From Romboutsia sedimentorum (GTDB lineage Bacteria > Bacillota > Clostridia > Peptostreptococcales > Peptostreptococcaceae), in NCBI RefSeq assembly GCF_030131845.1, contig NZ_JASKYM010000001.1, positions 1-64,000 of the forward strand: a stretch of DNA of 64,000 nucleotides, in the 5' to 3' direction. The translations under genes and the position numbers were made by a program. The first letter of the stretch is position 1. Each line of letters starts with the position of its first letter. The notes beneath the pieces are model-generated. The model ran no database searches and was not told where the DNA came from. It saw nothing but the letters and a program-made list of their open reading frames with translations. Below are positions 8,868 to 18,014 of the stretch, piece by piece.

Positions 8868-9479
8868 ATGATTAATCAGTTAAAAGACAAATTTAAAGAC
8901 TTTAAGCCATCTATAAATGGATCACAAAATATGCAGAAAGCATCTGTTACAATACCAATAGTAAAAATAGAAGATACTTATAATATATTATTCGAGGTAA
9001 GGTCTAAAAACTTAAGAACTCAACCAAGTGAAATTTCATTTCCTGGTGGAAAACATAATTTTAATGAGGATCCCTTAAGTGCTGCTATAAGAGAAACTTG
9101 TGAAGAACTCGGAATTCACACTTCTAATATAGAACTAATTACAGAACTTGATTTATATGTAAACTATTCACAGCTTATGATACACCCATACCTTGTATAT
9201 ATTAAAGATTTAAGTAAAGTAGATATAAATAAAGACGAGGTAGACCATATTTTCTATGTACCTATATCTACCTTACTTAGAGAAAATCCTACTTCCTATC
9301 ATAATGAAGTTCATATAATACCTAATAAAAATTTTCCTTATGATATAATACCTAATAAAGAAAACTATAAATTTAAAATTGGGTGTTATAAAACATTATT
9401 TTATAAATACGATAATTATATTATTTGGGGTATAACAGCAAATATTCTTGAAAATTTTTTAGATACAATAAAAAAATAG
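8868..9479 (+). CDS. Nudix hydrolase, CoA pyrophosphatase type
   Basis: A 203-residue Nudix protein. The Nudix box runs from FPGGKHNF to AAIRETCEELGI (residues 59-83), with the catalytic RETCEE core. Just before it, RSKNLRTQPSEISFPGGK resembles the CoA-pyrophosphatase signature (LRTHxGxISFPGGK), suggesting cleavage of CoA or its derivatives to 3',5'-ADP and phosphopantetheine. GAGGAG lies 8 nt before the ATG. It stands alone, downstream of a decayed gene and upstream of the cold-shock gene. Nudix membership is certain; substrate is inferred. Confidence 0.88.
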   Translation: MINQLKDKFKDFKPSINGSQNMQKASVTIPIVKIEDTYNILFEVRSKNLRTQPSEISFPGGKHNFNEDPLSAAIRETCEELGIHTSNIELITELDLYVNYSQLMIHPYLVYIKDLSKVDINKDEVDHIFYVPISTLLRENPTSYHNEVHIIPNKNFPYDIIPNKENYKFKIGCYKTLFYKYDNYIIWGITANILENFLDTIKK

Positions 9480-9519
9480 CATAAATACCTAACAGTATAA
9501 TAATACAAATAAAAAAAGG

Positions 9520-9549
9520 TTGCAAATTACATTAAAAATAGTATATAAT
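9520..9549 (+). promoter_or_regulatory. Promoter of the cold-shock gene
   Basis: TTGCAA (9520-9525), an 18-bp spacer and TATAAT (9544-9549) precede the cold-shock gene and imply a 5' leader of about 50 nt, which contains a short CCTTTATAAAAGG hairpin. Confidence 0.7.
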
Positions 9550-9606
9550 TATATTTGTAGTAAATAAAAAAGAAAGCCTTTATAAAAGGTTATGGAGAAT
9601 TAACAA

Positions 9607-9807
9607 ATGACTAACGGAACAGTAAAATGGTTTAACAATGAAAAAGGTTTTGGATTTATATCAGTAGAAGGTGGAGATGACGTATTCGCACATTTCTCAG
9701 CTATACAAACTGATGGATTCAAATCATTAGAAGAAGGACAAAGAGTAAGCTTTAATATAGTTAAAGGTGCTAGAGGACCTCAAGCAGAAAACATAACTAT
9801 ATTATAA
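9607..9807 (+). CDS. Cold-shock protein, CspA family
   Basis: A 66-residue single cold-shock domain that binds single-stranded RNA and DNA and keeps mRNA unfolded. RNP1 is KGFGFIS (residues 14-20) and RNP2 is DVFAHF (about 25-30); the N-terminal TVKWFN is also typical. Length is standard. GGAG precedes the ATG. It has its own promoter and terminator and is therefore monocistronic. Which paralogue (cspA, B, C or D) cannot be assigned. Confidence 0.96.
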   Translation: MTNGTVKWFNNEKGFGFISVEGGDDVFAHFSAIQTDGFKSLEEGQRVSFNIVKGARGPQAENITIL

Positions 9808-9823
9808 TATATAGATTGTTTAA

Positions 9824-9850
9824 GAAAAAAGACCGTATGGTCTTTTTTTA
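9824..9850 (+). terminator. Terminator of the cold-shock gene
   Basis: AAAAAAGACC, loop GTAT, GGTCTTTTTTT: a compact hairpin ending in a run of seven T. Confidence 0.93.
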
Positions 9851-9972
9851 TGTGTAAAAATAATTACTACGCTAAATATATATAATTTAAAATTCATAAT
9901 TTTGTTTTAAAATTAACACAAGGGGTATAAATACAACATGTTAATAAATTATCATATTTGGAGGTAGTAATT

Positions 9973-11301
9973 ATGAAAGTTATAGTAATAGGATGTACAC
10001 ATGCAGGAACTGCTGCGGTTACCAATATAAAAGAGAAATACCCAGAAAGTGAAGTAGTAGTTTATGAAAAAAATGATAATTTATCATTCTTATCTTGTGG
10101 GATAGCTTTAAATGTTGGTAAAGTTATAGATACAACAGAAAAATTATTTTATAGCTCTCCTGAAAACTTACAGTCTATTGGTATTAAAACTAATATGAAA
10201 CATGAAGTTTTAGATATAGATTTTGATAATAAAAAGATATCAGTTAAGAACTTACTAACTTGTGAAGTATTTGAAGATACTTATGACAAATTAGTTCTTA
10301 CATTAGGTTCTTGGCCAATAGTACCTAATTTTGAGGGTGGGAAACTAGATAATATAGTTTTATGTAAAAACTATGACCATGCAAAAGATATTATTAAAAG
10401 AAGTGAAAATGCTAAAAATGTAGTTGTAATAGGAGCAGGATATATTGGTGTAGAACTTGCAGAGGCATTTGAAATGCAAGGAAAAAATACAATATTAATA
10501 GATGCAGAAGAGCGAATTATGGCTAAATATTTAGATAAAGAATTTACAGATATAGCTGAGACTGAGTTTAAAAATAAAGGTGTTAAGTTAATATTAGGTC
10601 AAAAGGTTCAAAAGTTTGAAGGTAGTAATAAAGTATATAAAGTAAAAACAGACCAAGATGAATTTGAAGCTGATTTAGTAGTACTATGTATAGGGTTTGC
10701 TCCTAATACTAAACTAGTTCAAGGTAAATTAGATACATTACCTAATGGAGCTATTATAATCGATGAATATATGAGAACAAGTGCTAAGGATGTATTTGCT
10801 GCAGGAGATTGTTGCGTTGTTAAATTTAATCCAGCTAAAGATACTAGATATATACCACTTGCTACTAATGCTGTAAGAATGGGGACTTTAATTGGTAAAA
10901 ACTTAGTTAATCCTACTATTAAATATATGGGAACACAAGGTACTTCAGGGATTAAGATATATGATCAATGTATAGCTTCAACTGGACTTACTGAAGAAGT
11001 AGCTAAAAATACAAGTGATTTTGATGTAGACTCTGCTATAGTTAGAGATAATTATAGACCTGAATTTATGCCAACATTTGAAGAAGCTACTTTAAAATTA
11101 ATATTTGATAAAAATAGCAGAAAAATACTAGGTGGTCAAATTATTTCAAAAACAGATTTAACTCAGTATATGAATACATTATCAGTAGTTATACAAAATG
11201 AAATGACTATAGAAGAATTAGCAATGACTGATTTCTTCTTCCAACCACATTTTAATAAGCCGTGGAGTTTATTAAATTTAGCTGCTTTAAAAGCTTTATA
11301 A
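9973..11301 (+). CDS. nox: FAD-dependent NADH oxidase (Nox / CoA-disulfide reductase family)
   Basis: A 442-residue flavoprotein that probably oxidises NADH with oxygen, an oxygen-defence role in anaerobes. The N-terminal FAD motif is VIVIGCTHAG; the redox cysteine is C42 in LSFLSCGIAL, as in water-forming NADH oxidases. A second Rossmann motif (VVVIGAGYIGVELAEAF, about residue 150) binds NADH, and VFAAGDCC near 275 completes the FAD site. I chose ATG 9973 because GGAGGT at 9960-9965 is 7 nt upstream; an in-frame TTG at 9958 lies within that ribosome binding site. CoA-disulfide reductases share this layout and remain an alternative. Confidence 0.88.
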   Translation: MKVIVIGCTHAGTAAVTNIKEKYPESEVVVYEKNDNLSFLSCGIALNVGKVIDTTEKLFYSSPENLQSIGIKTNMKHEVLDIDFDNKKISVKNLLTCEVFEDTYDKLVLTLGSWPIVPNFEGGKLDNIVLCKNYDHAKDIIKRSENAKNVVVIGAGYIGVELAEAFEMQGKNTILIDAEERIMAKYLDKEFTDIAETEFKNKGVKLILGQKVQKFEGSNKVYKVKTDQDEFEADLVVLCIGFAPNTKLVQGKLDTLPNGAIIIDEYMRTSAKDVFAAGDCCVVKFNPAKDTRYIPLATNAVRMGTLIGKNLVNPTIKYMGTQGTSGIKIYDQCIASTGLTEEVAKNTSDFDVDSAIVRDNYRPEFMPTFEEATLKLIFDKNSRKILGGQIISKTDLTQYMNTLSVVIQNEMTIEELAMTDFFFQPHFNKPWSLLNLAALKAL

Positions 11302-11379
11302 AAATTAAATAATCTTAGTAAATAAAATGATATTATACTATAAAAAACCAAAATAAGCATATAATATATAATAGTAAAT

Positions 11380-11415
11380 AAAAAGACATGAGTTTCAAAG
11401 ATTCATGTCTTTTTA
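11380..11415 (+). terminator. Terminator of nox
   Basis: AAAAAGACATGA pairs with TCATGTCTTTTT across an 11-nt loop, about 80 bp after the nox stop. Confidence 0.9.
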
Positions 11416-11455
11416 TATATAAGAAAATTATAGTTTTAAAAGAAAGGTAAATTAT

Positions 11456-12307
11456 ATGAAAAAATTTAAGTTTAGTAAACTTAAGAAAAAAATAATAAAC
11501 GTTAATAGAACAATAACATATAGTTATATAAAAGATCTATCTATAAAGGGACAAAATATAAAATATGGTGATAATAAAAAACAATACTATAAAGTATATA
11601 AGCAAGAACATGAAAATAATGAAAATAAGTCTGTAATATTTTTTATTCATGGAGGTGGTTGGTGGCATGGTAGTCCTTCTTTATACAGTGGAGTCGGAAA
11701 ATATTTTTATAAGATGGGATATACCACTATACTTGCAGGATATAGATTAGTTCCATTTCACAGATATCCTGCACAAATAGAAGATGTATTTCAATCTTTA
11801 AATCATTATATAAAAAATAACCAAAATGTAAAAAATATAATAGTTGCAGGATATTCTGCAGGAGGCGAATTAGCTTCTCATCTCGTATTTGATCATAAAA
11901 GACAAGATGAATATAATATAGACCATAATATTTTAAAAGGATTTATATCTATATCTGGGGTATTAGATTTTTTAAAATGTAACTCTACATATTCTAAGAT
12001 ACTTATTAATAATTATGTTTATAAAGGTAAAACAAATAAAGTAAATCCTATAAATTTACTTAATAAAGAAGTTGATATACCTATAATGTGTATACATGGT
12101 GATTGTGATTCTCTTATAGATGTAAATGCATCAATTTCGTTTATAGATAAAGTTAATAATCTAGATGAAAATACTATCTTAAAAATAATAAAAAAAGCAG
12201 AGCATGAAGATACAATTGATATAGTAAGAGGTGAGGGTAATAGATATTCTAGCTATATATTTGATTTTATAAAAGAAGTTAATGATTTAAAACAGATAGA
12301 TATGTAA
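11456..12307 (+). CDS. Alpha/beta hydrolase (esterase/lipase-like)
   Basis: A 283-residue alpha/beta hydrolase of the hormone-sensitive-lipase-like group. The oxyanion motif HGGGWW is at residues 65-70, the nucleophile S134 lies in GYSAGG, and Asp (HGDCDSLID) and His (KAEHED) complete the triad. It likely hydrolyses carboxylic esters. The N-terminus is Lys-rich without a signal peptide, so it is probably cytoplasmic. AAAGGTAAATT precedes the ATG. A membrane acyltransferase follows 74 bp later in the same direction, so the two could act on a common acylated product, but this is only inferred. Confidence 0.82.
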   Translation: MKKFKFSKLKKKIINVNRTITYSYIKDLSIKGQNIKYGDNKKQYYKVYKQEHENNENKSVIFFIHGGGWWHGSPSLYSGVGKYFYKMGYTTILAGYRLVPFHRYPAQIEDVFQSLNHYIKNNQNVKNIIVAGYSAGGELASHLVFDHKRQDEYNIDHNILKGFISISGVLDFLKCNSTYSKILINNYVYKGKTNKVNPINLLNKEVDIPIMCIHGDCDSLIDVNASISFIDKVNNLDENTILKIIKKAEHEDTIDIVRGEGNRYSSYIFDFIKEVNDLKQIDM

Positions 12308-12381
12308 TAACCGTATATTGAAAGTTTTTTCTAGTAATTTCTATAAATTTAGGTAATAATATAATTGAAAGGAGTGAATTT

Positions 12382-13356
12382 ATGGAAAATGCAAAGCATG
12401 ATTATTTTATAGATAATATAAAGTTTATACTCATATTTTTGGTTGTATTTGGACATTTAATAGAGCGATATATTGATACTAATAGTACCTTAATGGGAGT
12501 TTATATGTTTATATATATATTTCATATGCCGTTATTCATATTTGTATCAGGCTTGCTTTCTAAAAATATAAAAAAAAGTAAAACAGTATTTTTAAAAACA
12601 TTACTAATACCATACATTGTACTTAATATAGTTTGGTATACATTAGCTTATTTTTATACTGGAGAAACAAATTTTCCATTACTTTATCCAGGTTGGACCT
12701 TATGGTTTTTACTTAGCTTATTTTTTTGGAGAATCTCTCTTAAATATTTAGTGAAAATAAAATATATATTACCAATAAGTTTTTTATTAGGTCTTATTGT
12801 AGGGCTAGTTTCCAATGGTTCTATATTATCTTTTTCAAGAACTATAGTATTTTTACCATTTTTCTTATTAGGATATTATACAGATATAGAAAAGCTTAAA
12901 AATATAAGTGACAAAGTTAACATATGGATTGCTATTTTAGGTGTTACTTTATTTGTTGCATTGGCTTTATTCATAGCTGATAATAAAATGATTGATTATA
13001 AGTTTTTATATGGATCGTATTCTTATTCAGAGTTAAGTATAAATATATGGCAAGGAATATTATATAGGAGTTTATTATATATAAGTAGTATTGCACTTAG
13101 TATATTTGTTTGTTCAATAACTCCTAATAGTAAGACTTTCTATACTGATATAGGAAAATCTACTATGTATATATATGCATTTCATATTTATATAGTTCTT
13201 ATAATATTTTACTTAATACCTAGATGGGATATGCATATAATTACAAATTGGATAATTTTAATTAGTCCATTATTTGTAACCTATATTTTATCACTTAAGA
13301 TTTTTAAAAGGGCATACAATTTATTCTTTAATTCAATATCAAAGTTAATGAAATAA
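12382..13356 (+). CDS. Membrane acyltransferase, acyltransferase-3 family
   Basis: A 324-residue polytopic protein with about ten membrane segments. The N-terminal DNIKFILIFLVVFGHLIERY carries the family's conserved His, and FHMPLFIFVSGLL matches the second conserved block. Members O-acetylate or succinylate sugars, peptidoglycan or lipids at the membrane. GAAAGGAG precedes the ATG. No glycan genes surround it other than the esterase before it, so the substrate is unknown. A bidirectional terminator follows. Confidence 0.85.
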   Translation: MENAKHDYFIDNIKFILIFLVVFGHLIERYIDTNSTLMGVYMFIYIFHMPLFIFVSGLLSKNIKKSKTVFLKTLLIPYIVLNIVWYTLAYFYTGETNFPLLYPGWTLWFLLSLFFWRISLKYLVKIKYILPISFLLGLIVGLVSNGSILSFSRTIVFLPFFLLGYYTDIEKLKNISDKVNIWIAILGVTLFVALALFIADNKMIDYKFLYGSYSYSELSINIWQGILYRSLLYISSIALSIFVCSITPNSKTFYTDIGKSTMYIYAFHIYIVLIIFYLIPRWDMHIITNWIILISPLFVTYILSLKIFKRAYNLFFNSISKLMK

Positions 13357-13370
13357 TAAATTATTCCATA

Positions 13371-13402
13371 AAAAGCTACAGCATTGTCTTGCTGTGGCTT
13401 TT
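13371..13402. terminator. Bidirectional terminator
   Basis: AAAAGCTACAGCA pairs with TGCTGTGGCTTTT (one wobble) across a 6-nt loop between converging genes. Confidence 0.88.
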
Positions 13403-13409
13403 ATAATTT

Positions 13410-13610
13410 TTATAATTTTTTTATTGATATTATAGAATTCATTGGTATATAGAGATTATAGTTATTATTAGAAGATTTATCTATATATTTTCTTTGAAGA
13501 ACCACTTGTAAAGGTGTTACTTCAACGATCTCTCCATATAATTTTTCTTGAGTTAAATATGTGTAAATTTCAACATAGTTATTTAAAAATGTTAAAGCAT
13601 ATTCGTACAT
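13410..13610 (-). CDS. Small conserved-looking protein of unknown function
   Basis: A 66-residue protein with a proper ribosome binding site (GGAG, 8 nt before ATG) and its own terminator. It alternates short beta strands: LYGEIVEVTPLQVVLQRK and YNLYIPMNSIISIKKL. This pattern resembles small Sm-like barrel proteins such as the DUF2642 group of spore-associated proteins, but I cannot confirm membership. No membrane segment or Cys. Probably real; function unknown. Confidence 0.65.
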   Translation of the reverse strand: MYEYALTFLNNYVEIYTYLTQEKLYGEIVEVTPLQVVLQRKYIDKSSNNNYNLYIPMNSIISIKKL

Positions 13611-13790
13611 ATTATCAACTCCACATTAATATTTTGAAAGTCTTGTTATAATATATGGTTTTTATGAACTAATAGTACCTTATAATAAAAAAATATAAAA
13701 GGTTTGTTATTATAAAAATAGAATTGTAATGTAAGTATAAATATAATATGGTAAAATTAGTATAAATATATAAATGTGAGGTGTATAAAA

Positions 13791-14345
13791 ATGGAGTGGA
13801 TTAATTTAATAAAAGATTATAAAGTATTTAATGAGCAAGAAAGTAAAGATAAAGAAATTATATTAAAATGTATAGATATGTTTGATGATGTATTTACAAG
13901 AAAAAGTGAAATAGCTCATCTTACATCATCTACATTTGTAGTAAATAAATCTAGAGATAAAGTTCTTATGGTACATCATAATATATACAACACTTGGTCA
14001 TGGATGGGTGGACATAACGATGGTGATGAAGATTTTTTGAATGTTGCTATAAAAGAACTAGAAGAAGAAACGGGTGTATGTGATATAAAAGTAATAGGAG
14101 ATAAAATATTCTCATTAGATGTACTAGATGTGAAGAGTCATATGAAAAGAGGTAAATATGTAGCTCCTCATCTTCACCTATCTATAGCCTATCTTGTAGA
14201 AGCTAATGAAGAAAATGAACTAAGAGTTAAAGAAGATGAGAATAGTGGCGTTATGTGGATACCTATTAATGAAATTAACAACTACGTAAAGAATGAGCCA
14301 CACATGCAAAAGCTATATGCTAAATTTATAGAAAAAATGAATTAG
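13791..14345 (+). CDS. Nudix hydrolase
   Basis: A 184-residue Nudix protein. The box begins at GGHNDGDE and ends in KELEEETGV, matching G-x5-E-x7-REUxEExGU with Lys in place of the first Arg. The domain is followed by APHLHLSIAYLVEA and a W-x-P strand (VMWIPINEI), as in proteins acting on nucleoside diphosphate derivatives. I chose ATG 13791 because GAGGTG lies 7 nt upstream; a GTG at 13776 overlaps that site. It stands alone. The substrate cannot be predicted. Confidence 0.85.
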   Translation: MEWINLIKDYKVFNEQESKDKEIILKCIDMFDDVFTRKSEIAHLTSSTFVVNKSRDKVLMVHHNIYNTWSWMGGHNDGDEDFLNVAIKELEEETGVCDIKVIGDKIFSLDVLDVKSHMKRGKYVAPHLHLSIAYLVEANEENELRVKEDENSGVMWIPINEINNYVKNEPHMQKLYAKFIEKMN

Positions 14346-14429
14346 TAATAATTTAATAAAAAAGTACATATAAAGTTTAATATAAAAATTAAAGTAACCT
14401 CATATATTTATGACAGGAAAGTATTTATA

Positions 14430-14498
14430 ATGGATAAAAACTTGATAATAGAACAAACAAAAGAGTTTGTAAAAAGTAAGCTATATGATGAATTTTGA
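14430..14498 (+). pseudogene. N-terminal fragment of an HD-domain hydrolase
   Basis: A 22-codon reading frame MDKNLIIEQTKEFVKSKLYD... stops at 14496-14498. It resembles the first residues of small HD-superfamily hydrolases, which continue with a GHDWWH motif. No HD motif follows in any frame before corA, so it appears to be a deletion remnant. The resemblance is short and from memory. Confidence 0.4.
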
Positions 14499-14534
14499 TA
14501 TTGTTTTTGGCAAATACTAATTTAAGGTGATAAA

Positions 14535-15494
14535 ATGAATATTTTAAATTTAGAAACTAGAAAAAAGCAACATACCTTTAAAGATGATTTTTATAATCAA
14601 GATGATTCATATCTAATTTTAAGCTCTACAGATGAGTTGAAACTTCTTAAAGACATCTTGAATATAGATGAAATTACATTTAAAGACTGTTTGAAATTTG
14701 ATGAAAGTATAAAATTAGACTTATTTGAAAATTATGATTTTCTAAGTGTAAATACTTTTGAACTTATAGATAATAAAGCTCAAATTGAAGAAGTTAATAT
14801 TTACTTATCTGATAACTTTATATTAGTAGTTTGTAGTGAACATCACTTCATATTTGAATTTGTAAAGGATATGATAATGAATGATATTAAGATGGAAAAT
14901 ACACCTAGTGTAGTTAGTCTCTTTAAAATTAATTACCTAATCTTTAAAAATATTATAATTCATGAATTTGAAAGTTTAGATAAGGTAGAAGATTTGATTT
15001 TAAAATTGGAAGATGAAATTCTAGAAGGTGTTATAGATGATCATGTACAAAAAATAAACCATATTAGAAGTATAACAAGAACTGTAGTTAAAAATACCAG
15101 ACCACTTTTGTATATAGGGGATAGGATTCTTAAAGAAAATATAAGATATTTAAAATATTCAGATGTAAAAAAGTATAACCTCGATAATTTACAGGGTATA
15201 GACTTTGGGATAGAAAAGTTATATAGTTTTGCTCTTTCTACTCGTGAATTAGCTGATAAATTACTTGATATTTATTCTTCACAGGTAGCCGAGAAAACAA
15301 ATAGCTTAATAACAAAACTTACTTTATTAACAGGAATAGCAGCTCCTCTTACTATAATTACAGGTATTTATGGAATGAACTTTAGAGTTATGCCAGAACT
15401 TGAATGGTATTATGGGTATCCATTAACCTTAGGGGTGATGATTTTTATGATGATAGTTGGAGTTATCATATTTAAAATTAAAAAATTACTTTAA
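14535..15494 (+). CDS. corA: CorA-family magnesium/divalent-cation transporter
   Basis: A 319-residue CorA-like channel. A soluble N-terminal alpha/beta funnel (residues 1-250, acidic) precedes two C-terminal membrane helices. The pore motif YGMNF lies between them (IYGMNFRVMPELEWYYGYP), where MPEL also matches CorA. The protein ends in a basic KIKKLL tail, as is usual. It forms homopentamers for Mg2+ (sometimes Co2+ or Zn2+) uptake in the membrane. GGTGAT precedes the ATG. It stands alone with a terminator. Confidence 0.92.
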   Translation: MNILNLETRKKQHTFKDDFYNQDDSYLILSSTDELKLLKDILNIDEITFKDCLKFDESIKLDLFENYDFLSVNTFELIDNKAQIEEVNIYLSDNFILVVCSEHHFIFEFVKDMIMNDIKMENTPSVVSLFKINYLIFKNIIIHEFESLDKVEDLILKLEDEILEGVIDDHVQKINHIRSITRTVVKNTRPLLYIGDRILKENIRYLKYSDVKKYNLDNLQGIDFGIEKLYSFALSTRELADKLLDIYSSQVAEKTNSLITKLTLLTGIAAPLTIITGIYGMNFRVMPELEWYYGYPLTLGVMIFMMIVGVIIFKIKKLL

Positions 15495-15498
15495 TTAT

Positions 15499-15525
15499 AA
15501 AGAGCTTACTAAAAAGCTCTTTTTT
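15499..15525 (+). terminator. Terminator of corA
   Basis: AAAGAGCTT pairs with AAGCTCTTTTTT across a short loop just after the corA stop. Confidence 0.88.
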
Positions 15526-15682
15526 AGATGCAAGGAATTTTAATTTCAGCTATATTTAAAAATACAATTGATTTTTAAAAATAGAAAATTTTTAGAAAAA
15601 TAGCAAAATTTGAAAAAACATGTTGCATATAGTTAACAAATCGCATACAATAATTATTAAATAAAAAATAGTTAAAAAGCTA

Positions 15683-15917
15683 AGAAGGAAAATAGTAGAA
15701 AATAAGTTTGTATTCAGAGAGTGAGTGGTTGGTGTGAACTCATTACAATGATTTTTGAATCTATTCCGGAGCTTCTAATCAGAAGATGATAGTAAGATTA
15801 GACGTAAACCTACGTTACAGGACTAAGAGGATTATATTTTATATAATCAATTAGGGTGGCAACGCGGATAAAGACTTTCGTCCCTTTTATAAAGGGATAC
15901 GAGGGTCTTTTTTTATA
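15683..15917 (+). promoter_or_regulatory. Serine T-box riboswitch leader
   Basis: A T-box leader. Stem I begins near AGAGAGTGAGTGG (about 15715). The specifier is TCT at 15760-15762, placed 10 nt before the end of ATTCCGGAGC, the same spacing as the specifier in the Bacillus glyQS leader; UCU is a serine codon. The T-box core AGGGTGGCAACGCGG (15853-15867) pairs with the tRNA acceptor end. A terminator hairpin (AAGAC...GTCTTTTTTT, 15871-15917) competes with the antiterminator. Uncharged tRNA-Ser should switch on the downstream serine genes, which fits their function. Confidence 0.93.
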
Positions 15918-15950
15918 TTATTTAATACTAAATAGAAGGAGGAAATATAT

Positions 15951-17036
15951 ATGGGTAAAAAATTATTTATACCAGGGCCTATAGATGTAAGAAAGGAAGT
16001 ACTTGAAAAAATGTCCACACCTATGATAGGCCATAGAGGTGGTGATGCATCTACTCTTCAAAAGAGTATAAGTGAAAAACTACAAAAACTGTTTTACACT
16101 GACAGCACTATATTATTATCAACATCATCAGGCACAGGTCTGATGGAAGGATCAATCCGTTGTTCTACACTGAAGAAGGCAGCTATATTTTCCTCTGGAG
16201 CATTTGGAGATAGATGGTATAAAATGGCTATAGCAAATAATGTGCCTGCAGATTTATTTAAAGTTGAAGATGGTAAAGCCATAGATATAGAAATGGTTGA
16301 AAAAGTGTTGTCAACTGGTGAATACGATGTTATAACTATTACGCACAATGAAACTTCTACAGGTGTAAGGAATCCTATAGAAGAAATTGGAGACATTATA
16401 AAAAAATATGATGATATTATATATTGTGTAGATGCAGTTAGTTCAGCAGGAGGAATAAAAATAGAAGTTGATAAAATAGGTATTGATATATGTGTTACTT
16501 CAGTACAGAAAGCATTAGGGTTACCACCAGGTATGTCAATATGTACTTTTTCTCAAAGAGCTATTGAAAGAGCAAAACAAATTTCTCACAGAGGTATATA
16601 TTTTGATTTATTGGCAATGTATGAGTATATTTTAAAGAAAGACTACCAATATCCTTCAACACCTTCTCTTTCTCATATGTTTGCTTTAGATTTCCAATTA
16701 GATGAAATTCTAAAGGAAGGATTAGATAATCGATTTAAAAGACATGAGGATATGGCAAATTTAGTAAGAGATTGGTCTAGAAAACATTTTGAAATATTCA
16801 CAGATGAAAATCATCTATCAAATACTCTTACTGTAATAAAAAATACAAAAGGAATCAATGTATCAAATTTAAATAAAAAACTTCAAGAAAGAGGATATCA
16901 AATTGCTAATGGATATGGTGATTTAAAAGAAAAAACATTTAGAATATCTCATATGGGTGATTATACCTTAGATGATATAAACGAATTATTAGATAATATA
17001 GAAGATATATTAGGGCTTTTAAACAAGGTCTATTGA
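15951..17036 (+). CDS. serC: Class-V aminotransferase, probable phosphoserine aminotransferase (SerC role)
   Basis: A 361-residue PLP-dependent class-V aminotransferase of the alanine-glyoxylate/serine-pyruvate type. The PLP lysine is K187 in TSVQKALGLPPG; Asp161 in YCVDAVSS binds the pyridine nitrogen; THNETSTG holds the substrate site. In Clostridia this form replaces classical SerC and converts 3-phosphohydroxypyruvate and glutamate to phosphoserine. Context supports this: a serine T-box upstream and a serA-like gene directly downstream. AGGAGG precedes the ATG. Reaction is inferred from context, since sequence alone would also allow serine-glyoxylate transamination. Confidence 0.87.
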   Translation: MGKKLFIPGPIDVRKEVLEKMSTPMIGHRGGDASTLQKSISEKLQKLFYTDSTILLSTSSGTGLMEGSIRCSTLKKAAIFSSGAFGDRWYKMAIANNVPADLFKVEDGKAIDIEMVEKVLSTGEYDVITITHNETSTGVRNPIEEIGDIIKKYDDIIYCVDAVSSAGGIKIEVDKIGIDICVTSVQKALGLPPGMSICTFSQRAIERAKQISHRGIYFDLLAMYEYILKKDYQYPSTPSLSHMFALDFQLDEILKEGLDNRFKRHEDMANLVRDWSRKHFEIFTDENHLSNTLTVIKNTKGINVSNLNKKLQERGYQIANGYGDLKEKTFRISHMGDYTLDDINELLDNIEDILGLLNKVY

Positions 17037-17068
17037 TTATAAAAAATAATGTATTGGGTGGAGATAAT

Positions 17069-17986
17069 ATGTATAATATTTTAATTACAGATGGATTAGA
17101 TAAAGATGCTATAAGTAAATTGAAGGAACTAAACTTTAACGCTATAGAACAATTTTATAAACCTAATGAATTAGGTGATAATCTTAATGATATTGATGTC
17201 ATTATAGTACGTTCAGCTACTAAAATAACCAAGGAGATAATAGATAAAGCTTGTGAATACAATAAGCTAAAGTTAATAATAAGAGCTGGAGTTGGTTTAG
17301 ATAATATTGATGTAAATTATGCAAATTCTAAAGGAATAAAAGTAACAAATACACCAAATGCAAGTAGTAAATCTGTTGCAGAGCTTGCTATTGGCCATAT
17401 ATTTTCACTCGCTAGATTTATAAATATTTCAAACGTAGAGATGAGAGAAGGTAAGTGGGAAAAGAAAGTCTATAAGGGAACTGAGATAAATGGAAAAATA
17501 TTGGGACTTATAGGTTTTGGAAGAATTGCAAAAGAAGTGGCTAAAAAAGCTCATGCTTTAGGTATGAAGGTTATATATAATGATACTTTAGGTGAATGCG
17601 ATAGTTATAATGAATATAGATTTTGTTCATTTGATGAAATAGTTCAAAAATCAGATTTTATATCATTGCATATTCCTTATAATAAACAAATAGGTGCGAT
17701 TATAACTAAAAAAGAAATAAATGATATGAAAGATGGTACATACATTATAAATTGTGCAAGAGGTCCATTAGTATGTGAAAATGATTTGATTGAGGCTTTA
17801 AATAGTGGAAAAATAAGTGGTGCAGGCTTAGATGTTTTTGAAGTAGAGCCAACTAAAAATCTAGAACTATTAAATCATCCAAGAGTATCTGTTACTCCTC
17901 ATATAGGAGCGTCTACAATAGAAGCACAAGAAAGAATAGGTGATGAAGTTATTAATATAATAAGAGATCACTTTAATATTAATTAA
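17069..17986 (+). CDS. serA: D-3-phosphoglycerate dehydrogenase
   Basis: A 305-residue D-2-hydroxyacid dehydrogenase. The NAD fold GLIGFGRIAKEVA is near residue 145; the catalytic Arg (NCARGPLV), Glu (VFEVEP) and His (TPHIGAST) are present. There is no C-terminal ACT domain, so feedback by serine through ACT is absent; control is probably through the T-box. It oxidises 3-phosphoglycerate to 3-phosphohydroxypyruvate, the first step of serine synthesis. I chose ATG 17069, which has GGGTGGAGA upstream; an earlier in-frame start at 17033 overlaps the preceding gene and lacks a ribosome binding site. Confidence 0.9.
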   Translation: MYNILITDGLDKDAISKLKELNFNAIEQFYKPNELGDNLNDIDVIIVRSATKITKEIIDKACEYNKLKLIIRAGVGLDNIDVNYANSKGIKVTNTPNASSKSVAELAIGHIFSLARFINISNVEMREGKWEKKVYKGTEINGKILGLIGFGRIAKEVAKKAHALGMKVIYNDTLGECDSYNEYRFCSFDEIVQKSDFISLHIPYNKQIGAIITKKEINDMKDGTYIINCARGPLVCENDLIEALNSGKISGAGLDVFEVEPTKNLELLNHPRVSVTPHIGASTIEAQERIGDEVINIIRDHFNIN

Positions 17987-18014
17987 AAATAATATAAATT
18001 AGGAGGAAATATAA

